Under the pieces are notes generated by a model, which did not search any database, had not been told where the DNA came from, and was given only the letters and a program-made list of their open reading frames with translations. DNA of 64,000 nt from Micrasema longulum (taxonomy: Eukaryota > Arthropoda > Insecta > Trichoptera > Brachycentridae), in assembly GCA_022494885.1 (NCBI GenBank), contig JAGVSM010001283.1:124001-188000 (forward strand), given 5' to 3'. Made by a program: the position numbers and the translations under genes. The first letter of the stretch is position 1; the number at the start of each line of letters is the position of its first letter. Below, in pieces: positions 24,840-35,990 of this stretch.

Positions 24840-24905
24840 TTATATTGTAATATTAATCTCAATGAATTGTCTAAATTAACAATATCCGTAAATAAATAAA
24901 TAACG
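24840..24905 (+). repeat. LINE-type tail
   Basis: A/T-rich sequence ending CGTAAATAAATAAATAAC, typical of the TAAA-tailed LINE 3' ends elsewhere in the window. Confidence 0.3.
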
Positions 24906-25524
24906 TTTCTACATTTCCAATATAGCTGAATTCTTTTTATTTTTGATTATATGAAATATAAAAGGGTCACCGTTTCTCAATATTGTCAAAACAAAAGCAC
25001 AAATAAATCATTCCTTTGTTATTTTTATCGAACTCCTAATGCATATTTGCATTTTCAAGGAAATTTAAAGGGATTGTAAAACGTAAATTGTACATAGAAT
25101 AAGAAATGAGAAATAAAGAGGAATCTCATTTCAGTAAGCAATACCGACCTGGAATATTTATTTTATTCATGAATAATTTAAGCTCTTAATAATTTCATCC
25201 GCAAGACTTAATACTTTCTAGAAAGTTATAGTACATGGTAGGGGGTATTCAAGGTTTTTGTCTAAGAATACAAAATATTTTTTCAGTTTGATTTGTTGAT
25301 AAGGATTTATGCCAAGTTATTCACAAAGTTATTTACAATAATGATTTAATTACTCATAAACTACAGTAGCAGCATGTTTTTCAACAAAACAAAATTTTTT
25401 TGGCCATGTTAATCATTATTAATTATTATTAGCTAAATTAATCATGTTAGCTAGAATATTGTCAGTACTAAATGTGATAAAATAAATCGTTTTACTTAAA
25501 TTTTAAGTATAATTTTAATATAAT

Positions 25525-25912
25525 AGTGTCCATGCGGCTCGACTGTGGAATCATCTCCCATCCACCATCAAAGATGTTACTACATTATCTCTGTTTAAAT
25601 CACGTCTAAAGAAACATCTCCTTTCTCTTCCTTAATCTCTCCTCCTTTCCTTTTTCCTCTTTCCGCTTTTTTCCTTTTTCCCATTGAGTAATAGTTTTGA
25701 TTTAAGGTAATTTATAAACAAATACGTTTATTTCTATTTTTATATATTTTAAACTTTTTTTTTCTTCTATTGAATATGTTCTGTAACTTGAATTATAAAA
25801 ACAAAACTTTTATTTTATTGGTTGGTTGGAAGAAATTGCCATTTGGCAATAAGCCCGCCAATGTACAAAGAACATTATTTACAAAAAGTTAAATAAATAA
25901 ATAATTAAATTC
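25525..25912 (+). pseudogene. LINE ORF2 C-terminus and 3' UTR
   Basis: The frame from about 25528 reads HAARLWNHLPSTIKDVTT and LFKSRLKKHLLSLP, then a stop at about 25636. This is a classic C-terminus of Jockey/CR1-type LINE ORF2. The 3' UTR carries the hairpin ATTGCCATTTGGCAAT followed by AAGCCCGCC and ends in AAATAAATAAAT. The family recurs at 63780-64000. Confidence 0.82.
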
Positions 25913-26534
25913 AATATTCTGAAGCGGCGTCAAAAGTAGTAATAAGCCCGCGTATTAGCCAACGATAACTAATCCTGGATGAATTATACAAAAAAATATT
26001 TTTTTTAACATCTTAAGAACTAATATAAACTTTAAATAATACTACAATTTTTTTATCAAAATTTCTCAATTACATATTTTTTCTAATTAATTTTTAATAT
26101 TTATTTTTTTTCTTTTTCCTTTATTTCTTCATGTGCATCTACTATTGTGCATAATTATAGAGCCTACATTCAATAGAAGAATAATTTTATTGATTGATTA
26201 CAAGATAAAGCTTTAAGAATTATTTTTTAAATAAAATAGGAACACAAAGTTTGAATGATGTTCAAAATGATGTTCAATAAATTACAAATACCTACATAGA
26301 CAAAAAATATTTTGCAATTCCTTGATTATATTTATATAAACATGGAATTTTCGAAAAAAATATGAGAGTCAACGTAAACATAATTGAAATACAAGATAAA
26401 AAATAAAGATCAGACTTCCATTTCAAAAAGGTCACAAAATTCAATTTTGCAAAGGCGTTAAAAAATATTACGAAAACGAAAAAACCTATAAGAAGAAAAA
26501 TAAATATCATAGTTCAATAAGACATAATTATGTT

Positions 26535-26900
26535 ATATTTATTTATTTATACTTTAACATTGTTTGTATTATCTTTTTATACAGAATAATGTTCCCTCAC
26601 TGGGGTGTCCCGTGCCGAGGGAAACATTTTACAAAATGTGAAACATGCCTTAGATTTGCTATTTAACAAAATGAACATAATAATAACAATAAAAAAATGT
26701 AATTAACCCAATTAACCTAATTATCATTAACATAATAAACAATAAAAAACTTAAATAATCATAAAAAACATAACCAATATATATAGACCAATAGAACAAA
26801 TTTCACAAACAGTCTACACATTTTACCTATTTAGCTTGATCCACTCATCGATCCGTGTGCAACCCACCTCCACTATCCATTTCTTAATAGCAATTTTATA
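26535..26900 (-). repeat. LINE 3' end with TAAA tail
   Basis: On the minus strand a short frame reads YKIAIKKWIVEV and WIKLNR then stop (about 26890-26830). An A/T-rich UTR follows, then GACACCCCAGTGAGGGAAC and a TATAAATAAATAAATA tail ending near 26535. This looks like the end of a LINE ORF and its 3' UTR. Confidence 0.5.
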
Positions 26901-27180
26901 TTGTGAAAATATATTTATATACATATTATGTATGTATATATTGGTATCATACTGAAAGAGATCAGTTTTTTAGTTCCCAATAATTATGTATATCACAGCG
27001 AGATCTCATGCACTGTTTTACACACCCAGGAGCCGTACAAATGCAAGCCAGAATTCACCCATTAATAAGGCGATTTGCTTGCTGAATACGGCTTCTGCAG
27101 ATAATATTGATCTATTTTTCTGTACTTATCGGAGTTAAGCAGCTATCTGCTTTCTATTTATTAACTTCAAACTTATATTA

Positions 27181-27232
27181 ACAGTCTGCATTACGTAATG
27201 GATTAAACAGCCTGTAAAATAATGCAGACTGT
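27181..27232. repeat. Small hairpin, 13-bp perfect arms
   Basis: ACAGTCTGCATTA (27181-27193) and TAATGCAGACTGT (27220-27232) with a 26-nt loop. Confidence 0.8.
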
Positions 27233-27284
27233 AATAAATAAATTATTAGAGAACGCGAAAGTATAATATGTTTAGATAAAAATT

Positions 27285-27455
27285 TCAGCTCTTTAACTTC
27301 TCAAAAATAAAGAGATGAAATAATTTTAAAAATACCCATGCTTATACATAAGCAGAATGATTAATGTTAGGCGCCGTATAATGTGGCCACTTAAACTAAC
27401 TAATGACAGAATATAAGCATTGTAAATACTCAGGCTTCCATTTTCCTTTTTTTAT
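27285..27455 (+). mobile_element. Family G fragment, diverged
   Basis: TTTCAGCTCTTTAACTTCTC, ATAATGTGGCCACTTAAAC, CTAATGACAGAATATAAGC, CTCAGGCTTCCATTTTCC. Confidence 0.5.
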
Positions 27456-28194
27456 AATGCACCTTTATATTCCAATCGAAATTTTGTTAATGTGAAAAGT
27501 TTCACATTTTTTTTTATTCGAGCCGCAGTTTTGTTACAAGTTGACTTCAAACAAATTATTATTCCGCAAACAAAACCTTGGGTTTCAACGGTATTTGAAA
27601 ATTATCTTTCTTCAGAAATCCACTTTGGTAAACAATGTTATTTAAATTCGTTTCATTGAAAACATCATTTCTGATGGGTTAACTGAAATAATGATAAATG
27701 TCCATAATATGTCAAATTTAAACTAAGCACGCAATTCGATTGCTTTATCGAAGTAGTACATTTTCTCATTTAAAAACTTATTAAAATCATAGTAAGTTTT
27801 AAGATGAATCATTTTTTAAAAAGACACCTACCCGACCAGAATTCTTAGCGTCACTAATGTTCACAGAAATAATTGACAATTATGATAAATGTCAGTATAT
27901 AAAACGACCACCACCTTATTGTATAATTTCAGACAGTTTAGCTATTCATTCAACTTTAAATCGGAGTTTTGCATTTACCATTTTAGAACTATCAAAAACT
28001 TTTTAAAACTCTCAAAACAACATTTCTGGAACATTTATCATTATTGCAGTAAACTTTTCATATTTAGAAAATATAACATTTGTCCATAGCACTATGGTTT
28101 AGCATATTACGATACCGTACCTTCACTTATTTATTTTCAGAATATTTATTACCGTATTATATTTATGTAACATTTTAGCTCGTTCGCTGCCGTA

Positions 28195-28252
28195 GTTTGC
28201 AAATTTCAGTATATTTAAACCCACTTCTGAACTGAAAGACTGAAATTTGCAA
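28195..28252. repeat. 14-bp inverted repeat
   Basis: TTGCAAATTTCAGT near 28197 and ACTGAAATTTGCAA near 28238, with about 30 nt between. Confidence 0.6.
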
Positions 28253-28357
28253 CTTCATTATTATTCAAACGGCACATTTCGAATAAATTGTTAGAATTTC
28301 ATATAAATATAATCATGATAGATCAAATGGTTGATTAAAAATCTCTATCTGATTGCC

Positions 28358-28646
28358 CAGGAGCTCAATCACAGACGGCTATCGACATGCTAAAAAACGT
28401 GCTAAGTATTTGAGCGATCACCACGAACAATCATGAACACGCTGAAGTTAAAGCGGTCGCGTTGCAAAACGAAATTCAACTTCGGTCAGTTCAAGAGGAT
28501 TGGTTGAATCTCGCACAGGAACTTATCTATGGCGTTTTGCAACGCGACCGCTTTAACTTCAGCGTGTTCATGATTGTTCGTGGTGATTGCTCAAATACTT
28601 AGCACGTTTTTTAGCATGTCGATAGCCATCTGTGATTGAGCTCCTG
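28358..28646. repeat. Near-perfect 114-bp inverted repeat with 61-nt spacer
   Basis: The left arm 28358-28471 (CAGGAGCTCAATCACAGACG...) and right arm 28533-28646 match at 112 of 114 positions; the differences are at about 28376 and 28415. The arms and spacer are richer in G+C than their surroundings. One frame (+, from about 28408) stays open through the left arm, spacer and most of the right arm for about 60 codons, but resembles no protein I know. No clear target-site duplication is seen. A transcript would fold into a long double-stranded hairpin. Confidence 0.92.
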
Positions 28647-29014
28647 ATATTGTACAATACCACAAAGACGTGCAAGGCAACAAAAAATATTTCTAGAACA
28701 AAACTGCCCAACCAACGTAAATGATAAGAACGTTATTAATAAGTTGGTAATAATTTATTGCTAATAAATTGGGAAATATTGTGAATATTTTTAACACGAG
28801 TGATTCACAAATCAAAAAATGTCTAAAATCACATTTTTTACTTCAAATTTACCTTGATTATATTAGGTTTCTCTTCATATACAAGTGTATTATGGATCAT
28901 GTCTTTATGTTTGTTTTCCATTTTAATGTTGTTCTTGAATCCTATTTTTTAAAAAAAAAATTATTGATAAAACGTAAAATACACGAACAAGATATTATAC
29001 TCCCAAATTTTTGA

Positions 29015-29290
29015 AAAATCAACAATGTTTGAGTATGTCCAAATGCTTGCAGACTGGCTGAATTTCCTCCCTAAGGAGTTATTCATATATAAATTTATTT
29101 CAACAGAGAGGAAAAACATTGTTGAGAAGGGAATATGGAATTCTAGGCATTTACAGGGCTCATGACCTGACATGGGAAGAATTGTGAATGTTACACAGTG
29201 TGTAAAGTGGCCACTTGACAAGTCATAAGCCCTATAAATGACTAGACTTCCATATTCCCTTCTCAACAATGTTTTCCTTCTTTGTGGAAT
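29015..29290. mobile_element. Family G foldback, short
   Basis: AGAAGGGAATATGGAATTCTAG (29127 on) and the inverted CTAGACTTCCATATTCCC (29242 on) form arms of about 75 bp. Between them are only about 70 bp with CACAGTGTGTAAAGTGGCC. The left flank (GTTTGAGTATGTCCAAATGC, 29027 on) is minus-oriented G sequence. Confidence 0.75.
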
Positions 29291-29294
29291 TTTA

Positions 29295-31050
29295 TTTTTT
29301 TTAAATTCATTTGGGACGGTAAATAAAAAGAAAAGAAAAAATTTTCGTGACAATACGTAATATCACTTAATGAAATCCAAAATGGTAAGTTAACATAATA
29401 TTTGAAACTTAAAACACAGTATTATACACTATCTACAAAAATTATATAACTATCACTTTAAAAAAGATTTGAGAAATATGTTTTAATTGTAACACTTTTT
29501 GATTTGCTTTTCGACTTTTTGTTTTTTAGTACATCAGGCAGTTAATTAAATTTATATAAAGTAATTTGTTTTATTTTAATGTTATTACCACGTGTTCTAA
29601 TTTAGTATGTATACTTAATTTTGTATTACTGTGTACAATAAAAGGCGGTAAGCCGTGTAGAATAATAAAAATGCTTATCTATTGGCATTTAAATATACTA
29701 AATAAATCGTTGGTAAAATAAATTAAAAGTGGTTTTTGCGTCTATTTATGAGGGGTTAAATCCATTTAAAAGCAGTTGCATTCTAGAATGAGCTTTTACA
29801 GCGCTTTTCCAAGAGAAATCTCATCAGAATTAATGATCCATGGTGGGAGTTGCATTCTAGGGACCAATGTCAACACGGCGCTATGAAGGTGATAATGGAT
29901 TACCGGTTGACATTGGGTTACGGATGGCAGGATTAACTTTAATGACACAGCAGGGTTACTCGAAACGTTCAATTCATAATATATCTGAGATATACCGTTA
30001 TTTTATTACTGGCATTTAGTTTTTTGCACACAGTCTAGTGATTTTATAGCACATTATTAATGTTTATATATATTTACTAGCGGACCCGACAGACGCAGAC
30101 GAAGTCGAAGCATTTGTAGGGCGTAAGACTTGTCATTGACTATAACGTCTTTGTATTACTTGGTGCGGATAAGAAAATGGTCATATCAATAATTGCGTTA
30201 TTGAGTTTCCTAATGTTTTTTACTCTGATTTCTTCAATTCGAATTTAGATATTCAACTCTCAAGATCTGTAAATAAGGCTTTATTTCTCTTCTAATTTTA
30301 CACTTATTCTACACTAGTTAGTCTACACTTGTTATTCTACACAACAATTGAAGTTGTTATTCTGGCATGTAAACGTGACTCCCCCTAAAATGCTCTTCGA
30401 AGAATACGCCAATCCTTTGTACCAGGGGGGACAAGCCTTAAAAACTCTCAGCTTCTAAATTATGACAGTGACACTCATTATATATTTACTCCCGAATATA
30501 TTAAAGAGTAAGAAAAATTTATTTTCGCTCAAATTATGCTCCATAAAGATTTATTATTATGTATTTAAAAAAAAATATTGTTAAAAATATCAATGGCGAC
30601 AGGATTGGATGTGACGTATTGTATGATATTCCTTCAATTCAAAAAACGATACAGGTCATAACATTAAATTTTCTTTAAATATCAATACAACAAACATTAA
30701 GTAATAAAACCTTCACTAATATAGTCGCTCACATGGACAATTACTATTCCATGATTATTAACCACGAAGTCAGCTATAGTTTTTAGCAATACAACGGGCC
30801 GTAGGTGCTAAGGTCGAGAATTGCCAGCGCGAACCATAACCACCCGTCACTAGTTTATTGTTAAACCAAAAATTTTAAACGCTAGCGAATAATTACTCTA
30901 AGCCAACAACCCAATAATCTCAAAGACATCCAATCACCGCTTACAATTAAATTACGATTATAATGTCACTTTCTGAATACTTGAGTTTTTCTACTGCTTC
31001 TTCCCTTACCACTTTAACCCCCTCTCTTCCTTATTAAAGTGTAGAATTTA
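29295..31050. other. Mostly featureless
   Basis: GTTGCATTCTAGAATGAGC and GTTGCATTCTAGGGACC (29777, 29848) are short direct repeats. The L fragment at 30075 is the only named element. Confidence 0.35.
30075..30130 (+). repeat. Element L 5' fragment
   Basis: ACTAGCGGACCCGACAGACG as at 24187, then GCAGACGAAGTCGAAGC. The rest of L is missing. Confidence 0.55.
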
Positions 31051-31054
31051 GATT

Positions 31055-31430
31055 TTAATATGTTGCAACAGACGGAAAACATTTTTGAGAACGGAATATG
31101 GAAGCCTAGGCATTTATAGGGCTTATGACCTGTCGTTGGCTGATTTAAGTGGCCACTTTACACACTGTGTAACTTTTACCATTCTGCCTATGTTAAAACA
31201 TCCACATTTTCTCAACGCTTCCATTTCTTGACTTTTGTGAAGTAAAAGAGCTGAAACCTTTATCATGCAGGTGAGATTCATCCGGCTGAACTAATTCACT
31301 CACTAGGTAACACCTGAAAACAATTTTCTAATTTTTATACTTCTTCTTTCACCAGTTAGTTGATTCAAAAATGTTTTGAGTATTTCTAGCCTGTCTGCAA
31401 ACATTTGGACATACTTAAAACATTTTTGTG
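31055..31430 (-). mobile_element. Family G copy
   Basis: AATATGTTGCAACAGACGG, CATTTATAGGGCTTATGACC, CACTTTACACACTGTGTAAC, TGAAGTAAAAGAGCTGAAAC and TGTCTGCAAACATTTGGAC. Confidence 0.78.
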
Positions 31431-31464
31431 TATAATTAAACATTAATAAATTTATATTTTAATA

Positions 31465-31740
31465 TTTAAAGCATTAACTTTCCCATCAAACATTTAACAA
31501 AACGTTATTAAATGTATATAACCACTTACCAATTTTTCTATGCCTACTGGTTTTGAGACTCATGTAAGGGATGTCTACTTAAAGCATGGGGTTTCAAATC
31601 GACAAGTTGGTTTTATTTTTTTGTGCAACAACTATGGATCAGGTGTATAGTGAGTTTTGCATGTTAATTTAATTAATGTCCTGACGAAGAGACGGATATA
31701 AATATCAATTAACCTTTATTAAATACGTATACGTAAATAT
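31465..31740. mobile_element. Family H foldback, degraded
   Basis: The left part (AACCACTTACC, CTATGCCTACTGGTTTTGAG) is minus-oriented. The right part (GCAACAACTATGGATCAGG, then CCTGACGAAGAGACGG) is plus-oriented. The two therefore form an inverted pair with the ribozyme boxes truncated on both sides. Confidence 0.6.
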
Positions 31741-31744
31741 ATAT

Positions 31745-32025
31745 ATCATTATCATCATCATCATTCACTTTCCGCACCTAATGGTGCATAGGGCACTGCT
31801 CTGGTTAACGGTACATCAATCGTACTGTATTTTGATTTAAAAAAAGTTACATTAATGTAAAATGATCAATCTTACGCTTCAGGTACCAGTCCAGGGACTA
31901 TGAAACATTCTGGTGTAAAAACCCCTTTTTAGATAAATATTTCATGTCAACCATGTAGGGAATCAAACCCGAGACCTTTAACATGGTAGGCAAACGCGCT
32001 GACCACTAAGCAACGAGGCCGACAA
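31745..32025 (-). mobile_element. SINE family A, near full-length with tRNA-like head
   Basis: On the minus strand the head has an A-box-like TTGCTTAGTGGTCAGCG and a B-box-like GGTTTGATTCC. A body follows, with TGACATGAAATATTTA, ACACCAGAATGTTTCATAG and TGGACTGGTACCTGAAGCG. It ends GTGCCCTATGCACC and a GATGATGATGAT tail. This is the reference copy for the family, a pol III-type SINE by its boxes. Confidence 0.82.
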
Positions 32026-32111
32026 AATATATATATATATTCTTTATACAAATAAATAAAACGGTTCTATTACATCTACTATGTATGTAAATATTAGTAT
32101 GTTAACCGACT

Positions 32112-32160
32112 TTTTTAGTCGACCGGTTTCAAGACGTACCCGTCTCTTCGTCAGGACACT
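32112..32160 (-). ncRNA. Hammerhead-ribozyme-like motif (family H, GTC cleavage site)
   Basis: Minus strand: GAGTGTC, CTGACGA, an extra A, GAGACG-GGTA-CGTCTT, GAAA, ACCGGTC, then GACTAAAAAAGTC. All core boxes are intact, and the cleavage triplet is the favoured GTC. Stem I is only about 3 bp. Confidence 0.5.
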
Positions 32161-32434
32161 CACTACACCAACAAGAAAATACTTAAATACACCTCCACCT
32201 TCGCCATCACCGAAGTATATTTAAAGTATTTCCAAAAATACATCTATCACATGCAGATTTTTAGAGATGCGAACATTTGAATTGAAAATTAACCTCAACC
32301 CCCCCTCCCTCTCAACTCCCAACCAACTCTTCAGTATACGTTTAAATATTTTTTAACTGAGCTTAGTGCATGCTTTGACATGGTGGTGTTCGCACCTCTA
32401 TTAATCTGAATGTGATTTATGTATTTTTGTAAAA

Positions 32435-32593
32435 TATGAGGGCATTGGAAGCAAAGATAGCAAACTCCTGTTTTGGTGTTTTCAAGAAAAATAACAAAAA
32501 CTACGCGTTGCGGTTGATAAACTACAGAATGATATCATAACCAAAAAAAATATTTTTTTGGAGGTTGCTATCTTTGCTTCCAACGCCCTCATA
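32435..32593. mobile_element. 159-bp foldback MITE with 34-bp terminal inverted repeats
   Basis: The left repeat (32435-32468, TATGAGGGCATTGGAAGC...) and right repeat (32560-32593) match at 32 of 34 positions. Nothing coding lies between them. It is nested in the H element. Confidence 0.82.
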
Positions 32594-32749
32594 TATACTA
32601 CGGTGATGGCGAAGATGGAGATGTACTTTAGTAATTGCATGTTGGTGTAGTGAGTGTCCTGACGAAGAGACGGGATTTACTAACATTAGGTAAAATGTTT
32701 GACCACAAAATTAATGCTTTAAACATAAATAATAGTTATTATGTATTTT

Positions 32750-32850
32750 CTTAAATCAAACGGTTTGGGTAGGTAGAAGGAAGTTGTTTTAAGGTAATAT
32801 ACCCATCCATATATGTATGTGAATGTAAATAAAATAAATACATAAATGAA
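32750..32850 (+). repeat. LINE 3' UTR fragment
   Basis: GGTTTGGGTAGGTAG, then TTGTTTTAAGGTAATATACCC and an AATAAAATAAATACATAAA tail. It is a diverged copy of the hairpin-bearing 3' UTR at 48620 and 53580. Confidence 0.6.
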
Positions 32851-33544
32851 AGTATAAATGTACATATAAACAGAAGAAGATGATAGGAGTGATGGGCGTT
32901 CCATATTTTTTTATATAAATTATTCGTCACCATCATATTTCTTATTTCCAAGCAATCCTTTTTACTTTCAAAGTAAACGTCTTGACTAAAAAAAAATTAA
33001 TGATATCCTCAGCTAACAAATTCAGTACAAATGAACATAAAAATAAAGTACACCTGTGGTACTGCGGTACTAAATTTTAATAAGTAATACTTTTATCAAG
33101 AAATTACTGTCTTATTAAAATTTCAAACTACAATAAAAATGTTTACTCTAAACCATTAAACGAAGTATAGTAATTTTGCAATTTTTTTCAATATTAACAA
33201 GATATACAACGAACAGGACTTCTATTCTGAGCGCTCTCGCGCCCATTATAAAACACTTATATCTCGCGTATTTTGTATATAAACACACGAGATAAAAGCT
33301 TTTTCTACAGCCGCAAGAGCATTTGGAATAGCAGCCCCGATCATTTCAAATCATTATTTGTAGGGAACTGATTTTATAATAAAATACCTGACAATGTCTG
33401 AAATATTACAGATCATAAATTTAAACTATATTAATTGAAAACGATTGCTTTCCATTAAGACATATGACGACATGTTTGGATAACCTCAGTGCCAATGCAT
33501 GAAAATGACTTGTCATGTTTTTAATCTGATTTTACTGTATGGCT

Positions 33545-34285
33545 GTGATGTCACACTAGTCTACACACGATACAAGACTTGATTTATCTCTTTAATTTTT
33601 TTAAATTATCAAGTTGTGTTTTTGTAATCTTCCAATAGACATTTTTACACCAGATTTGGAAAAAAATGTACGACTGCTGGATTTTAATACAAAAAATATT
33701 AATCCTTGCTACGCGAAGAATAAATGTCCTCCAATACAACACTCAATCTGTATAAGAGAGACCATGAAGATAAAATTCACAACAAGGATGACAGAGACGC
33801 TGTTCTGTGGCCAGTGTTTTTGTTATAGGATGGGTGGGGTTAAATGAGAAAGATGGATTATAATAGAAGTTATTTATTAAGTATTTACATACGGGTTACA
33901 GCCTATTATTTTGTACAGAAGGAATTTACAATAGTGAGCACTGGCGGAGAGATAGTGGTCAGACAACACGAACTGTCTGAATGAAATGTCTCAAATACGT
34001 TTGATGTACGGTGTTTAGTAGCCTCGTCAGGGTTGACGTTGCAGCGGACTACGCGTTGCGGGCCAAAGCAAAGTTCGGACCTGCCAACCTCACGGCTGTT
34101 GATGCTTGTCCGCCACAGTGTGAAACAGATTTAGTCGGTTTTTGGCAATGATGAGGGACGCACATATGTAAAATAAACAGCGTATTTATCAAATTTAATT
34201 TATTTTGCTAAAACAGAGCTAAATTAAACGTTTATTTGTATAAATTATGGAAAACTAATTATTAAACAATATGTCGTATTATGGA
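33545..34285 (+). repeat. Dispersed repeat I, copy 3 with an internal insertion
   Basis: GATGTCACACTAGTCTACAC, CCTTGCTACGCGAAGAATAA, TGTATAAGAGAGACCATG and GACGCTGTTCTGTGGCC lie before about 33830. GTGAAACAGATTTAGTCGG and ATTTTGCTAAAACAGAGC lie after about 34118. Some 290 bp of unrelated, more GC-rich sequence separate the halves. The 77-codon frame 33614-33847 is within the repeat and not a gene. Confidence 0.7.
33831..34118. mobile_element. About 290-bp insertion in repeat I (possible solo LTR or SINE)
   Basis: Sequence absent from the other I copies. CAGTGT occurs at both junctions (about 33816 and 34116), a possible target duplication. The right half (CGGACTACGCGTTGCGGG, CCTGCCAACCTCACGGCTG) is unusually GC-rich for the window. 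No tRNA boxes or clear TG...CA ends were found. Confidence 0.4.
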
Positions 34286-35001
34286 GTAGTTAGGTGTGTT
34301 GAGAGCTCTTATGTCGTTTTTATTGATCATTTATCATGTTGGCTTAGATTGATTAACATACTTGCGTGGCTGTGAAAAGTGACTCAATGCGCGAAGAAAA
34401 CGTTTCACAAAACAGTATTGTGATTGTGACGCGCTATGAGACCATGTTTTTTGTTCATAAGATTTTTAACGGATATTTTTTGACGAGTTTATAACGAGTT
34501 GACCAAAAGGATTTTCTATAATTAATGTGAACGAGAATATGTAACTAAAAACCAAAATAAAATAAGGCTGCCATTTTGCAAGAAGAAGAAGAAGGCGGAG
34601 AACTTGTTGATGCACCGGACTGTACATATAAGGGAAAATCATTAGAATTAAGATAACAAAGAAAAAATTTTTTTTTTTTTTATATATATGTGTAGCAGGT
34701 CAATTGACTCTTTAAGAGTTAGCTTAACTTTACCCTTACGTATCTGTTTTATTTTTCTTATAAAAATTATACTTAGAGCTTTGATTTGTAATATGGTTTC
34801 AATATTCTTGGTATGATAGGATTGTGTACTGTTGCAGTTGTTGGTGTGTGATTCATACCCGTATGCAGAGACAAAACTTAAGATGAGGAAAATACATTCT
34901 AATTTCAAATGCAGAGAATAACCCGAAGGTGAAGACAATAGAATGTACCTTCCTCACCTTAAGGTTTGTTTCTGCATACGAGTATCAGTGTTGTTTTGCA
35001 T

Positions 35002-35655
35002 GCTCCTACTACTACTACTACCATTACGCCATTTCCCCGTAGGGGTAGACAGAGAGAATGAACCGCCACACACCTCTATCTTGGCATACATTCCTAGCTT
35101 CTTCCACATTCATACATCTTGTCATACATGCCCCTCGGTTCTGTCTGCTTTTGACATTACCAGACTTAAGATTTTGGTTTATCTAATCATGCCACGTCTT
35201 CCTTCGTCTTCCTCGTCTCACGTTGCCGTTCATTTTTTGTCGTCCATTCGTTCTACATGACCAAACCATCCCAGAGACCTTTTCTTAATCTTATCAATTA
35301 TACTTGACTCAGATTTACACTCTCGCCTGATTTCATCATTTGTAACCCTGTCATACATTGATTTCCCATATATTCGTCTAAGAGATCGCATTTTGACCGC
35401 GTTCACTTGGCTTTCATCCTTCGTCTACCAGTTCAATGTTTCACTTCCATACATACGTTTTGGGACTAAAACTCCGCTGTGCACTGCCAGTTTAGCTTCG
35501 CTTGACATATTTTTATTAGCAATTACTGTGCTTAGTGCGCCGTTCGTTTCGTTGCCCACATTCACCCACCTTTCTATATCTTTTTCTACTCTTCCATCTC
35601 TTGAAAACATGCTTCTCAGATTTGCAAATTCTTCTACTTATTCAAGACATTCCAT
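35002..35655 (-). pseudogene. LINE family M relic: C-terminal region and 3' end
   Basis: The minus strand reads LRSMFSRDGRVEKDIERW, AKLAVHSGVLVPKRMYGSET, then (with stops and shifts) VNAVKMRSLRRIYG, DRVTNDEIRRECK and LGWFGHVERMDDKK. I recall this block order from non-LTR elements common in insects. It ends with CCCCTACGGGGAAATGGCG and a GTAGTAG-type tail (35002-35020 on +). Several stops make it inactive. Confidence 0.72.
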
Positions 35656-35990
35656 GAAAAATGAAAATATGAATAATGAAAAAATCATTGCATGAATAAT
35701 GAAAATCTGCCTATTAATCTTTTATAATTTCCTTGATATATTTGATTAAAAACTTATTCATTTTTTTTAAATTAAAACTGCTTTAAGTAAATATGTATCA
35801 TTATCACACTTTTTCCTGTCTCTATTCTTTATAAGCGTTTTAAGGGTAATCTCCTTAACAGAATCCTTCCTTTTTCATATTTTACCCTAATCTTTTTTAT
35901 CCTTTTCATCTCTCCGAACGCTTAGGAAACGAAATTATTATTTTATTATTGTTATCAAAAACATTTTTCACTTTGTGGTATGACATTTTA

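Larger units (their letters stand above)
32098..32740. mobile_element. Family H foldback containing a nested foldback MITE
   Basis: The left (32139-32218) and right (32595-32673) segments are inverted copies: GTCAGGACACTCACTACACC against its complement, and TTCGCCATCACCG against CGGTGATGGCGAA. The left side has a complete hammerhead-like core. On the right, the motif (CCTGACGAAGAGACGGG) stops after the first half of stem II. Between them lies a second inverted-repeat element (32435-32593). Confidence 0.72.

Noticed and set aside
33614..33847. 77-codon + frame
   Set aside because: It lies inside repeat I; the other copies do not keep the frame.
34943..35695. Plus-strand frames of 105 and 100 codons
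   Set aside because: The minus strand of the same bases carries clear LINE family M protein blocks, so these are antisense shadows.
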